Assembly (NCBI GenBank): GCA_032164245.1
Contig: JAVMKO010000009.1
Span: forward strand, 79,245,212 to 79,309,211
Source of the DNA: Sternotherus odoratus
Taxonomy: Eukaryota; Chordata; Testudines; Kinosternidae
DNA: 64,000 bases
Reading direction: 5' to 3'
Part shown: positions 1 through 9,849 of the stretch, piece by piece
Layout of the letters: each line of letters opens with the position of its first letter
Numbering within the stretch: position 1 is the first letter of the stretch
Program-made: the position numbers and the translations under genes
The notes under the pieces: generated by a model
The model's input: only the letters and a program-made list of their open reading frames with translations
Told to the model about the DNA's origin: nothing
Database searches by the model: none

Positions 1-464
1 AAATCCCAAATAGCAACAACTCACTGTAAGAATTATGAGATGCCAATTTAAGGACCATCTATAGGAAAGCAAAATGCCTATTTCGAACAGGTTGGATGGA
101 GCCCCACATAACACCTGGCAAGCAAATACTTAAAACCCTGCTCCAGGCAAGTAGAGGTCTTGCAGCTGCTGCTAGTACAGAAACCATGCTTAATAACAAC
201 AACAACAATACATTTAGAGAGTGGAGGTCCGTAACACCAACTGTCCATGACCACACTGCAGGGCTTCATTACAAGCATCTAAGAACTCCACAGGATATTA
301 CTGATCTGGTGCAGCCTGGTTAATCATAGGCAACCATGTGACCACTGCCAGCTCCTGACCGGGCAATGTCCCCTCCTGACCTCAATTCCGATCTGTAGGA
401 CTCAGTGTGCAGGGACTTTGTGTCCAACATGAGCATCGTGACCAAAAGTGGCCAATGATCACTT
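1..464. other. Unique sequence, no gene seen
   Basis: No coding, RNA or clear repeat signal. It holds only a very short AAC-type simple repeat at about 193-209. The short open frames here are the length expected by chance and lack any recognisable protein motif. Confidence 0.6.
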
Positions 465-476
465 CAATACTCTTGA

Positions 477-605
477 CAGGTTCAAGAATAGCAGCCGTGT
501 TAGTCTGTATCCATAAAGAAAGTGAGGAATACTTGTAGCACCTTCGAGACTAATAATAATAAGCTAGTTAGTCTCTAAGGTGCTACAAGTATTCCTCGCT
601 TTCTT
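477..605. mobile_element. Foldback element, GTATCC subfamily, with 12-bp target duplication
   Basis: The left end carries the head motif AGCAGCCGTGTTAGTCTG (about 490-507). It then runs to about 553 and folds back, so that 569-605 is the reverse complement of 518-553 (GGAATACTTGTAGCACCTT against its inverse). The 12-bp direct repeat CAATACTCTTGA flanks it at 465-476 and 606-617. The match extends 3 bp further left (CTT), but that CTT also fits the element's own inverted arm. The right arm stops before reaching the head. The element encodes nothing. Its class is unassigned: the direct repeats show an insertion, and the mechanism is inference. Confidence 0.85.
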
Positions 606-617
606 CAATACTCTTGA

Positions 618-823
618 GGCCAGTTCTCAATGATACATCCCTATTACTGATAAAGTCTTATACTCAGCAGTTGCCACTGACAAAGGATATGAAATGCCTG
701 TAGCTTCCGGATGTCTTGTTTAAGCAGGGTACACATTTCAGATGCATACAATAAGATCAAAAGTGGGAAGGTTTGATAAATCTTTATTTCTCTACATAGT
801 TTCACCTTCTTTTGGCTCTGGAC
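618..823. other. Unique sequence
   Basis: No gene or repeat recognised between the foldback element and the hAT element. Confidence 0.5.
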
Positions 824-939
824 CAGTGATACTCAGACTGAGGCTTGTAAGCCACAAGTGGCTCTTTAATGTGTCTCCTGTGGCTCTTGGTAGCACATGA
901 TATTAAAACACTGTGTGATTTAATTATTAACCAGTCTGA

Positions 940-1162
940 GCCCTGATCTACACTGGGTGGGGGGATCGATCTAAGACACGGCATCTTCACAGCAGTGAGT
1001 CGACTGCTGCTGCTCCACCGTCGATTCCGCTTGAGCCTCTCATGACACGGAGTACCGGGTCAACGGGTGTACGCCCGGGGATCAATTTATCACATCTAGA
1101 CTAGATGCAATAAACCTGATAGATCACTACCCGCCGATCCAGCCGGTAGTGTAGACCTGTCC
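940..1162. mobile_element. Harbinger-like MITE nested in the hAT element
   Basis: Terminal inverted repeats GCCCTGATCTACACT and (inverted) GGACAGGTCTACACT are flanked by TGA (937-939) and TAA (1163-1165), a 3-bp target repeat with one change. The interior has the GATCGATC and ACCCGCCGATCC blocks seen in the copies at 6660 and 38361. Because it splits the hAT element it is the younger of the two. Assignment to PIF/Harbinger rests only on the 3-bp duplication and is tentative. Confidence 0.75.
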
Positions 1163-1258
1163 TAAGTTATTAAACAATCGGGATATTTTTACTACATTAT
1201 TAACCAATTAATTATCAATGTGCACTAAATTATTAACTTATTTGCTTTAAAAATAATA

Positions 1259-1283
1259 TGTGTGTGTGTGTGTGTGTGTGTGT
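1259..1283. repeat. (TG)n microsatellite
   Basis: About twelve uninterrupted TG units inside the hAT element. Likely length-variable between individuals. Confidence 0.95.
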
Positions 1284-1388
1284 ATAGTAAATAAAACAAT
1301 GAATTCACTCTACTGTGTCTCTGCTGGGTAATGTTGATCAATAAATTGGCTACCGAACCACTGAAGTCTGAATATCACTTCTGTAGAC

Positions 1389-1698
1389 CCTATGTGGGCC
1401 CTTCATGGCTGAACCTGCTAAACTGCTTTTCCTTAGTCTGTCCATGTAGCTGCACCTGTTTGAGCACAGTTTACTGCCCAGATAGATGAAATCATCCACT
1501 GTTATTTCCAGGACTTGTCCAGAAGCAAAGACATCTCTATCAAACCTTTTGTGCCAATACTCTGGATTTTTGTTGTTGCCAAAAAGCCCTTAGCCCCAGG
1601 ACAGCTGCCTGATGCTGTAAGTTCTTGATTATATCTGAGATCATTAGCATCCTGACAATGGGCGTTTTTCCTAAATGACGTGCATTATTGGACTTCAT
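1389..1698. other. Unique sequence
   Basis: No gene or repeat recognised. Confidence 0.5.
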
Positions 1699-1848
1699 GG
1701 GCCTGATTTACTTCTGCCCTGCTCCTCGCATGGTCATTTACACCAGTGCAAAGGGGCTGTAAAATGGAACCCTATCAGAAGAGTAGCATTTTACACTCTC
1801 TATTGGTGCAAATAGTTACACCTAGTCCAGGGCAGTGCAGAATCAGGT
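1699..1848. mobile_element. Palindromic MITE, GCCTGATTCTCC family
   Basis: The 150-bp segment begins GGGCCTGATTTACTTCTGCC and ends with AGGGCAGTGCAGAATCAGG, imperfect inverted repeats of one another. The inner part contains CACCAGTGCAAAGGGG-type sequence. A second copy lies at 32635-32786. No coding capacity. Superfamily not assigned. Confidence 0.65.
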
Positions 1849-1866
1849 TTTACAGTCTTTCTATTG

Positions 1867-1980
1867 CAGGGATTGGCAACCTTGGCATGCGGAACCGCAG
1901 GGTAAGCACCCTTAGCAGGCACTGCCGGTTTGTTTACTTTCCGGTTTGCCGACTGTGGCTCCCACTGGCTGCGGTTCACC
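1867..1980 (+). mobile_element. Left part of a hAT element (CAGGGATTGGCAACC)
   Basis: Starts with a hAT-type terminus CAGGGATTGGCAACC followed by a GC-rich stretch (GGTTTGTTTAC, TGGCTCCCACTGGCTGCGG) that I recognise from abundant reptile hAT elements. It stops abruptly at about 1980, and the matching right terminus is absent. The adjoining sequence belongs to a different element, so this is a truncated or recombinant copy. Confidence 0.6.
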
Positions 1981-1984
1981 ATCG

Positions 1985-2060
1985 CACTCAAATGGAGATC
2001 AATAGATTTCTGATAGATCTATCAGTACCCACCGATCCGGTGGGTAGTGAAGACAAGCCC
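1985..2060 (+). mobile_element. Right end of a Harbinger-like MITE fused to the hAT head
   Basis: Contains GATCAATAGATTTCTGATAG, the block ACCGATCCGGTGGGTAG and the terminus GTGAAGACAAGCCC, matching the right end of the MITE at 6660-6924. The left half and left terminus of the MITE are missing, replaced by the hAT head at 1867-1980. Confidence 0.65.
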
Positions 2061-2121
2061 TTAGGTTGTATTCCTGTTTCCATCACTGACCTAGTGTGTG
2101 ACCTTATGCTTGTCACCTTGG

Positions 2122-2650
2122 GCCAGATTTTTAAAGGTATTTAGGTGCTTAATGATACAAATAGGCAGTGTGATAGGGTGCTAGCAGGAGAGCTGTGTAG
2201 CAAACCCTCTGTCACCGCAGCTACACTGAAGGGAGGTAAATTGAAGCTGGGGAGTCCACCTGGCCCTGACTGGCAAAGCAGGAGCATCTAGCTGTCTCTG
2301 CCGGCTGGGGCTGGTTAAAAGCCTCAGAGGAAGGAAGCCAAGGGGGACTGGACAGGAAGGTACCTGCAAAGGAGGAGGTGCTAGAAAGAGGGGAAGCTGC
2401 TCAAAGGAAAAGCAGGGAGGAATAGCTTGCCCTCCTCTCCTGCTGGGAGACAAGCAAGAAGGAACTCTATATATAGTGTGGTGTGAAGGTGATGGAATCA
2501 CGTCTTGTACAATAAAGCACAGGTGATCACTGCAAACCGGGTCTCCTGAGTGACTTTCTGGGAGAAGCAGGGACAGGAGCCAGAAGGGCCCTGCAGGAAC
2601 CCCGTTACAGGCACCAAGTGGGATTTTCAATAGAGGCCTGGTACCGATCT
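2122..2650. repeat. Palindromic GGCCAGATTTT repeat split by a solo LTR
   Basis: The left part (2122-2168, GGCCAGATTTTTAAAGG then TTTAGGTGC) and the right part (2610 to about 2650, ending in GGATTTTCAATAGAGGCC) read as one short palindromic repeat of the family also seen at 30883-30970, once the LTR at 2169-2609 is ignored. Confidence 0.5.
2169..2609 (+). mobile_element. Solo LTR (441 bp)
   Basis: Begins TGTGATAGGG and ends CCCGTTACA, giving the TGT...ACA ends of an LTR. Flanked by GGCAG (2164-2168) and GGCAC (2610-2614), a 5-bp duplication with one change. A TATATATAG stretch near 2470 and an AATAAA signal near 2511 fit LTR promoter and polyadenylation positions. No internal retroviral or Gypsy coding sequence follows, so it is a solo LTR left by recombination. 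The 149-codon frame on the minus strand here has no motif. Confidence 0.75.
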
Positions 2651-2771
2651 TCCACTGATTTCAAAATCCCAGTCAGCGCTTATACTGCGTCTTGAAGAAC
2701 TCAATACTTTTAAAAAATTGTCCCTTTGCTCCTCAGTACCCTTTTCCTCTATCACATTTTGCGTGTCTGAT

Positions 2772-2905
2772 CTTTTTGGATTGTAAGCTCTTCACAGTAA
2801 GGTCTTCCTCTCACCCTGTTTTTACACAGCACTCGGCAAAATGGGGCCTTCATCTCAACAGAAGCTCTGGTTGCTATCATAATAGAAATAATAATATTCT
2901 GCTTA
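2772..2905 (+). mobile_element. L2-like SINE tail fragment
   Basis: Starts with TTGTAAGCTCTT and runs through ACAGCACTCGGCAAAATGGGGCC to a TATCATAATAGAAATAATAAT end, the order of the L2-like tail also present at 12320, 51801 and 56141. The tRNA-like head is not present. Confidence 0.65.
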
Positions 2906-3745
2906 TTTGACAGGAAAATAACCCAGACTTCCTGAATGTCTGTCTGTCATGGTTTATCATGGGACTTATCAACATGTTTCTGAAGAGTAATGTTTGTCCT
3001 GGGATGGACCGGACTTAATTAAATGGTAGATATTTTCAAACTGTTCCCCAAAGAGAATACTCTATGTCCAACCACTTACCAAACTTTAAACACCCACCGG
3101 CCTTGTTGGACTGTATTAATGGTATATCCTACCTCTCTTCAGGAATGAACTATCACTAATATTAGTTCACAAAGTTACCCCATTGGTGCTGCCTTCCTTC
3201 TTGGTTCTGTTCACTAGAAAACATTTTAATCTGAATGAGAAAACAAATTAATAGATTGTTCACTCCTCATCTCTGAGTAGAGCTGAATCTCCAGGATTTA
3301 TTTCAGGCTAAAGGGGAAGATGTTTACGACAGCTGCTTGATAAAATATTCACAGCACGTCGCTGGACTGGATGAACTAAAAACCCTCTTTGAACCTGTCA
3401 TCTCTAACTGCATTGTTCTGAACCACCCAAAGAATTGCAGCTAAGAGCTATCATATCACACTTTATCAGTTGGTGGTCTGCATCTTGGAATTCCACCATT
3501 GTCCTGATAAAATCACACTGAGGATGCTAATGCAAGTTCTCTTGATTCCATTATACCATGACACTTAGATGTGAGTGTGTATCCCACTTTGTGTTAATCT
3601 GATGTATAGACTTAGCTACAAATTGCTGTCATCTAAGACATTTCTTATCTCGAAAGCTAAGATCAAAGAGATGGAACAAGTTTTCCCAGGTTAATAATCT
3701 GTTCTTTTTTCAGGATTTTTTTTTTTAATTTCTCCTTCTAACTTT
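2906..3745. other. AT-rich unique sequence
   Basis: No gene, RNA or clear repeat recognised in this stretch. Confidence 0.55.
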
Positions 3746-3753
3746 CTCATTGT

Positions 3754-4142
3754 CAGGGCCGGTGACAGAAATTTGGGGGCCCCCTACTCTGATAGTTTGG
3801 GGGGCCCCCCAGCCCAGCCGGGCCCCCTCCAGCCCAGCCGACAGCGGCTGGGGGAGGAAGCCCAGCCACCACCACCCCCAGCTGGCGCTCCCCCCCAGCT
3901 GACAGCGGGAGCGAGAGCCCCGGAGCGGTGTGAGCCGCCCTTGCTGCTCCCTGCCCTCTCCCCGCCCTTTCTCCCCCGGACTGAGCCGCTGCCGCTGGCC
4001 GGGCTCACTGCTCGGCCGGGGACAGGCGCTCGTCCGGAGGAGAGCCACGCCGGATGACTGCGGGTAGAGCTGTACGGGGGCCCCCCTAAAGTGTGGGGCC
4101 TGGTACAGCTCTACCCGTAGTACCCCCCTGTTGCCGGCCCTG
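3754..4142. mobile_element. Non-autonomous hAT element (389 bp) with perfect 8-bp duplication
   Basis: Termini CAGGGCCGG and CCGGCCCTG are perfect inverted repeats, and CTCATTGT occurs exactly on both sides (3746-3753 and 4143-4150). The interior is very GC-rich and partly repeated, and leaves frames open in several phases by composition only. The intact target duplication suggests a fairly recent insertion compared with the 824-1380 element. Confidence 0.93.
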
Positions 4143-4150
4143 CTCATTGT

Positions 4151-6047
4151 TCCAAAACATTGAACATAAATGAAATATGTGCCCAACCTTTCCCTTTGTA
4201 AATTTCAGGTTAGCATATTCTGACCAGTGATATGACTGTCAATGTAGTAAACAATGTTACCTACTGTAGTCCGTCTTTATGTGATGTATGGACTTATGCT
4301 GAGACATACCAGCATGTTTTGTATTTGATCAATCAGCTAGTAAACATACAGATTATCTTGGTTCTCATTATTCGTGAATAATTGAAAGGGTTAGTATATA
4401 GTAAAAGGGTTATTCAAAACCTTTCAGTACTTGTCTTTCATTTGGTGGTAAGATGAGGAAGTCAAAAAGACAGCAAAAATATATATATTATAAGGTTGTG
4501 CTGAAAGTGTAATAGTGCGGGGGGGGGGGGAGGGGGAATTGCCTAGCTATCTACAGAGTAGGAGATGAAATAGTGTGTACCTCAAAGGTATTTTGATAAA
4601 TAGATGTACAATTTGAAAAGGCAGTTTATCATAAGTTTCTATGTTGAGTTTATTCACCCTGTAAGTTCCCTGAAATAAGTCTTTCTTCCATACACTTTCT
4701 TCTTCCACACACTTCTGAACAGAAAAGGCAGGTGAATTTCATTATAGTCAGTAAATAAAATACTTTATTACTTTTCCTCTAAAATATTGATGTTTAGTTA
4801 ACTGAATACAGAATCCCTGCCTCCTTGCGTGGAGCTTATACTCCATCTGCTACATTGTAAGGTTATTCCTAGAAGTACTCTTGCTATCAACTACTTCTGG
4901 GAATAAAATGATGGCAAATAAGTGCTCTGCTACTATCTAACATGATTCCTGGAAGAACCATCATTCTGAACCCCTACTTTTGACACTGAAATATATAGTA
5001 CTGCAACAGGTAAAAGTGTGGATTTAAGATTTGCTTATTGGCATATTGTAAGAGATACAAAGAACTCATCAGTCCCCCTATGCTTTTCCCCAAATATGTA
5101 TGTCTGGCTATCTGACCTCCCCACCACCCATCTATTTCTTCTCCACACAAACCATCCTAAGTTCCACCACATCCCATTATTATTTTTCTCAGTACCACTA
5201 TCATCCTGGTTGTAAATTCATCTGTGGTTCCTGTTAGATTCTTTTTTTCTCTTCTCCATACATCCATGCTGTGAACAAATCCTGCTGATGTTGTTTCCAT
5301 GATATACTATTAATTTAACTCTTCCTTTCTGTCCAGATGCTCAAAATACTTGATTTCTGCACCTTCCTCTTCAACGTCAGCATTTCAGATACCCACATCA
5401 CCACTCTCCAGTTCTTCCAAAGTGGCAGCCTCTTTACCTGTTATCCTCTTTGCCTGTTAACCTAACCATATCAGCCCCACCTCCTCTTTGCATCCCTCAA
5501 CTGGATGGAATAATTTCCTTCCCCAGGTTTACCAAGACACATTAAAATCTCTTCCAAAAAAAGTACTTCTTCCCCAGTGAGTTAAAGAAGTGTTTGAGAA
5601 AGAGGGCAGGAAGACAGAATGTAGTGTTAATTATGTTGTGTAATACATTATTTAAAAGATGACCTACCCATAAATTATCCCCTGGATTTCCCACTGTCAC
5701 GTGTCTTCTATGTGGCTGTACTTACACAGTAAGACTTTTGGGACCAAACTGTCTTTGGTTTTTTTTGTATTGTAAAGGGCTAGAGCAAAATAAATACATA
5801 TTAATAATAAAAAAACCCAACATCTTTGTGGAATTCAGAGCAACTAAACTCATAGTTTCTGCCTAAAACTCAGCAGCAGCAAAAACCTACCAACTCCACT
5901 TCACCCAAAGAATTATTGCTTCTATGACCCGTTTACTGTACACAGCATTGTCAGGGGAACCAATGCCCAGTTATGTGACAGCAGATGGCACTTCTCTGTG
6001 CACAATTGTGTACGATCTTCCTCATCTTAACTGCATTCATCAAAATT
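4151..6047. other. Unique sequence with a poly-G run
   Basis: No exon or element recognised. A G12 run starts at 4519 and is followed by AGGGGG. Pyrimidine-rich sequence occupies roughly 5100-5560 without a clear family match. Confidence 0.55.
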
Positions 6048-7150
6048 AATTAATGATCTAGAGGATGGTGTGGATAGTACCGTCAGCAAGTTTGCAGATG
6101 ACACTAAGCTAGGAGGAGCAGTAGATATGCTGGAGGGTAGGGACAGGATACAGAGGGACCTAGGCAAATTAAAGGATTGGGACAAAAGAAATCTGATGAG
6201 GGTTCAACAAGGAGAAGTGCAGAGTCCTGCACTAAGGACAGAAGAATCCCAAGCACAAACTAGGGACTGAGTGGCTAATGACATTTTGGGTTGTATAAGT
6301 AAGAGCATTGCCAGCAGATCAAGGGACATGATCATTCCCCTCTATTCAGTGTTGGTGAGGCCTCATTTGGAGTACTGTGTCCAGTTTTGGGCCCCACACT
6401 GTGAGAAGGATGTGGAAAAATTGGAAGGTGTCCAGCAGAGAGCAACAAAAATGATTAGGGTATTGGAGCACATGATTTATGAGGAGAGGCTAAGGGATCT
6501 GGGTTCATTTAGTCTGCAGAAGAGAAGAATGAGGGGGGATTTGATAGCAGCCTTCAACTACCTGAAAGGGGGTTCCAAAGAGGATGGATCTAGACTGTAC
6601 TCATGGTAGCATATGGCACAACAAGGAGTAATGGTCTCAAGTTGCAGTGGTGACATATAGGGCCAGTCTTCACTACGGGGGAGGATCGACTGCAGATACG
6701 CAACTTCAGCTACGTGAATCACGTAACTGAAGTTTGCGTATCTGCAGCCGACTTACCTGCCATCCTCCCAGCAAGCTGGAGTGTGCCTCCCGGCAAGCTG
6801 GAGTTCCGGAGTCGACGGTGGCACCGTGGGTGATCGATTTCTCGCGTCTTCACCAGACGCGAGAAATCAATCGCTAACAGATCGATCGCTACCCGCCGAT
6901 CCGACGGGTAGTGAAGACCAGCCCTTAGGCTGGATATAAGGAAAAACCTTTTCACTAGGAGGGTGGTGAAGCACTGGAACGGGTTACCTTGGGAGGTCAT
7001 GGAATCTCCTTCCTTTGAGGTTTTTAAGGCCCGACTTGACAGAGCCCTGATGGAATGATTTATTTGGGGATTAGTCCTGCCTTGAGCAGGGGATTGGACT
7101 AGAAGACCTCTTCAGGCCCCTTCCAATCCTGATATTCTATGATTCTATGA
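6048..7150 (+). pseudogene. 5'-truncated CR1 LINE with reverse transcriptase remnant and 3' tail
   Basis: Translation shows the reverse transcriptase active-site block KFADDTKLGG (about 6085-6115), then DLGKLKDWDKRN, and after a break [20 protein letters not shown] and [13 protein letters not shown] (about 6274-6395), the conserved C-terminal part of CR1 ORF2. The 3' end has the CR1 signature with ATTCTATG repeats (about 7134-7150). Frames are interrupted by stops, and a MITE occupies 6660-6924. The 5' end, endonuclease and most of the polymerase are missing. Dead element. Confidence 0.92.
6660..6924. mobile_element. Harbinger-like MITE nested in the CR1
   Basis: Ends GGGCCAGTCTTCACTAC and (inverted) GGGCTGGTCTTCACTAC form strong terminal inverted repeats. 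The interior carries GACGCGAGAAATCAATCG and ACCCGCCGATCCGACGGG blocks plus a small hairpin around TACGTGAATCACGTA. CR1 sequence resumes immediately after it (TTAGGCTGGATAT). Adjacent trinucleotides are ATA and TTA, an imperfect 3-bp duplication. It is younger than its CR1 host. Confidence 0.85.
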
Positions 7151-7349
7151 AATCATTTGCTAATGAGAGATGTTGATCACTATGTCTTGCCTAGTTAGCC
7201 TAAATTCTGTCACACACATATCATGTTCCACTTGCTTATTGCAAAGTTGACAAAAACTCCTCACCTTGACTTACTATCATTTTCATGCACTGACATGAGG
7301 AACTGTATGAATGAGATCATTTGCTTCCCAATAGACCTATGTGCTAATG

Positions 7350-7480
7350 TATGTATTGGTGTTGCATCCATGTTGATCTCAGGATATTTGAGAGACAAAG
7401 TAATATATTTTATTGAACCAACTTCTGTTGGTGAGAAAGAAAAGCTTTTAAGCTTACAGAGCTCTTCTTCAGGTCCCTCA
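7350..7480 (+). repeat. Head-motif family copy, GTCCCAGG subfamily, not folded back
   Basis: Degenerate head GTTGCATCCATGTTGATCTC, then ATATTTTATTGAACCAACTT, GTTGGTGAGAAAG and GAGCTCTTCTTCAGG, in the same order as the sense arms at 36573 and 59068. No inverted arm. Possible short target repeat CTAATG on both sides, which is too weak to rely on. Confidence 0.65.
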
Positions 7481-7489
7481 TGAAACTAA

Positions 7490-9846
7490 TGGTCAAATAA
7501 TAGCTGCACATTCATTTTGGGTCCTGAAAGTTAGTAAGAGTCTGTCCGCTGATTTTAATGGGAATTGGATTAGGCCTATAGGGGATGCCATTTGTATAGG
7601 AAGAAAGTCCGTATCAGCTTTTAAAATCTTCATAACTATTTATTTCCTCTGTCTCTTTCTCCGCTTCTTTTTATGCCCCAAAAGCACACAAGGCAAATAT
7701 AAAGATGGCCTTTGTACCAGTAACTCCCAAAACTCATGGACTTTCAAACAAAAGGTAGTTTGTTGGATTGTTTGTTTCCCTCGGGTTCTCTTTTGTTTCA
7801 AAATGGAAAAAATAACCTTTGTCTCCAGACTTTTGCCCAATTTTAGAGGTGAAAAATTGCCGAAAATGAAAGGGTGAAACGATGCTCAAACTGTTAATCA
7901 TTTCCACATCACCCTGCTTGTCATGTCTACACTGATATTGTGATGCTTCCATTATTTTTGTTGTCCTTTGCTGTTGCTCAGCTTGGCTGTGTCCAGTTCA
8001 AAATTAAGTAGGCTGCGTTATTAAATTCTAAACACTTGGTTGAACAAAAGCCTGCTTCATAAATCATTCTTTAATAGCCTGTCTCAAATTTCTTTAGGGT
8101 GTTGCGGCTGAACTACAATGTTGCTCAACCAGTCGGATTCTAATTATTGAAATTATACAGCCAGCAGTTAAACCAGAAAAGAAATCCACACAGAGTGGTG
8201 CGGTAAACTGATGTCAGTTAGGCTCATTCATGTTGTTTCTACTTTTTATCGTTCCCTAACGTGCGGAGCCCTGATGCTTTATTTGACGTGGTACTCTGGA
8301 ATTCCTAGACTGGGCTCTTTTTAACCTACTCTGTTTAGCCCCTTGTTAGATGGAAGGGTATTCCCTCTTCATGCACCGGGACTTTTCAGTGTGCTCTGCA
8401 TGAACACGAAGATGCTCTAGCAATAACTTGAAGAATGCCCTCATCATTATTATTAGTCATTATTTATTTATTTTAAATATTACAGCCAGTTGCAGCCCAT
8501 TTTACAAGAGTGGAGGAAAATAAAAAAATAAAGAATAGTGATACTTTTCCATCTTACATATTTATTTCTGGGTCCTTATTATGGTCTTTAAGTTATGTTA
8601 CTTAAAGGCTAAATTATACAAGAAGCGCTATTACATTAATGTATGAGTTGGTAGTGAAGGAAATCAGTAGCTATAAAGTTCCTGTCAGAAATGTTTTTCC
8701 CCCTTCTGCTGTAGTTTGTCCTTCTGTTTTTTGTTTTTTTTTAATTAATGAAATTATTTATATCCTAAGGTTTGACATTCTTACAGTTACACTCCAGGAA
8801 ATGGCAAAAAGCATGGAGCAATTATTTGGCTTACTGTATGTAAAACTCCTCACTGCTAGCTTCAAAGTTTCCCTTTAAGAACCTTATGAAGATGGGAAAG
8901 AGAATCTCAGAAAGAGGGTGATCAGGAAGATTGAAGTTAGGATTAACAATATCTAAAGATATTTGCAATATTTAATTAGGAGACCAACTAGTTTTCCTGT
9001 CTTCTTGAGTGGTCTGGTGACTGCTCTTTAGAATATTGTTTTTACGATCTGTGACCTGCTTGTTGGACTAAATGTCACTTGTACTCTGGCTACAAAAAAA
9101 CTCAGGAATGATTAGGAGGCAACAGCTGTTGAACAGAACACGGCTGGATGGATTGGTAGAAAAGTAGCACATTCTCATTTTTGTAGAGACCAACAGATTT
9201 AGAGACAATTACTTTGTCATATTGAATTTAATAATATGGTTCAGAATATACATCTAAAGGGTGACAAAACAGGTAGCTTTCTGCTGCATCCTCTAAGGTC
9301 TTGTAACAGAATTGTTGGTATGAGGTTTCCTCTGTAATTGTGTTGAGTAACAAAAATCTGTGCTGTCTCTATGGAGACAAGATTGCTGTACTATTTGTGG
9401 TAGGATCATGAGCTACCAAGTTCTTCTTTTAAAAATTTCCTTTATGCTCTTTTGCTACATAGCAGATAAGATGGTATGTCTCTATTAAACATCTGGCATA
9501 GCACAAAATTTTCTTAGCTGTCATGCTTATAGCCAGGAGGCCCTTGAATTAAAGCTAAGGTAGTTTTAATCTGCAAATCTAGATAATGCAGTAAAACACT
9601 CTCCATTGGCAAACTGCTATCGCTTCTGAAACATTTGTGTCAGACACTAACTTAATACAAGTGTGTTTTTAGCACCAATGAAAGCTCAGATATCAAAACT
9701 GAGCTGGGGATCTGGTGTAAATAAATCACCACAAAAAGACCTTTGCATTTTTGAGTTATAGCCTTATAGATAAGGAAGTACTTACTAATTATGTATAAAT
9801 TAAAATATATAAATGAAGGTGATTCAAAGAGTAGAGCCACATAATC
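7490..9846. other. AT-rich unique sequence
   Basis: No coding exon, RNA gene or clear element in 2.3 kb. The section at about 8030-8300 is of high complexity and not repeat-like, so it could hold conserved non-coding sequence, but nothing in the sequence alone proves that. Confidence 0.5.
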
Positions 9847-9849
9847 TAT

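Larger units (their letters stand above)
824..1380. mobile_element. Non-autonomous hAT-like DNA transposon, interrupted by a MITE
   Basis: The left terminus CAGTGATACTCAGACT is matched inversely by AGTCTGAATATCACTT at 1365-1380. Flanking 8-mers CTCTGGAC (816-823) and CTGTAGAC (1381-1388) agree at 6 of 8 positions, as expected for an aged 8-bp hAT target duplication. The interior is AT-rich, with repeats of TTATTAACCAAT and a (TG)n run. There is no transposase, so it must have been mobilised in trans. A Harbinger-like MITE sits inside it at 940-1162. Confidence 0.8.

Noticed and set aside
1746..2144. 132-codon frame on the plus strand
   Set aside because: It crosses from a MITE through a hAT fragment into another MITE end, so it cannot be one gene.
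2181..2630. 149-codon frame on the minus strand
   Set aside because: It lies almost wholly inside a solo LTR, extends past its end, and has no recognisable domain.
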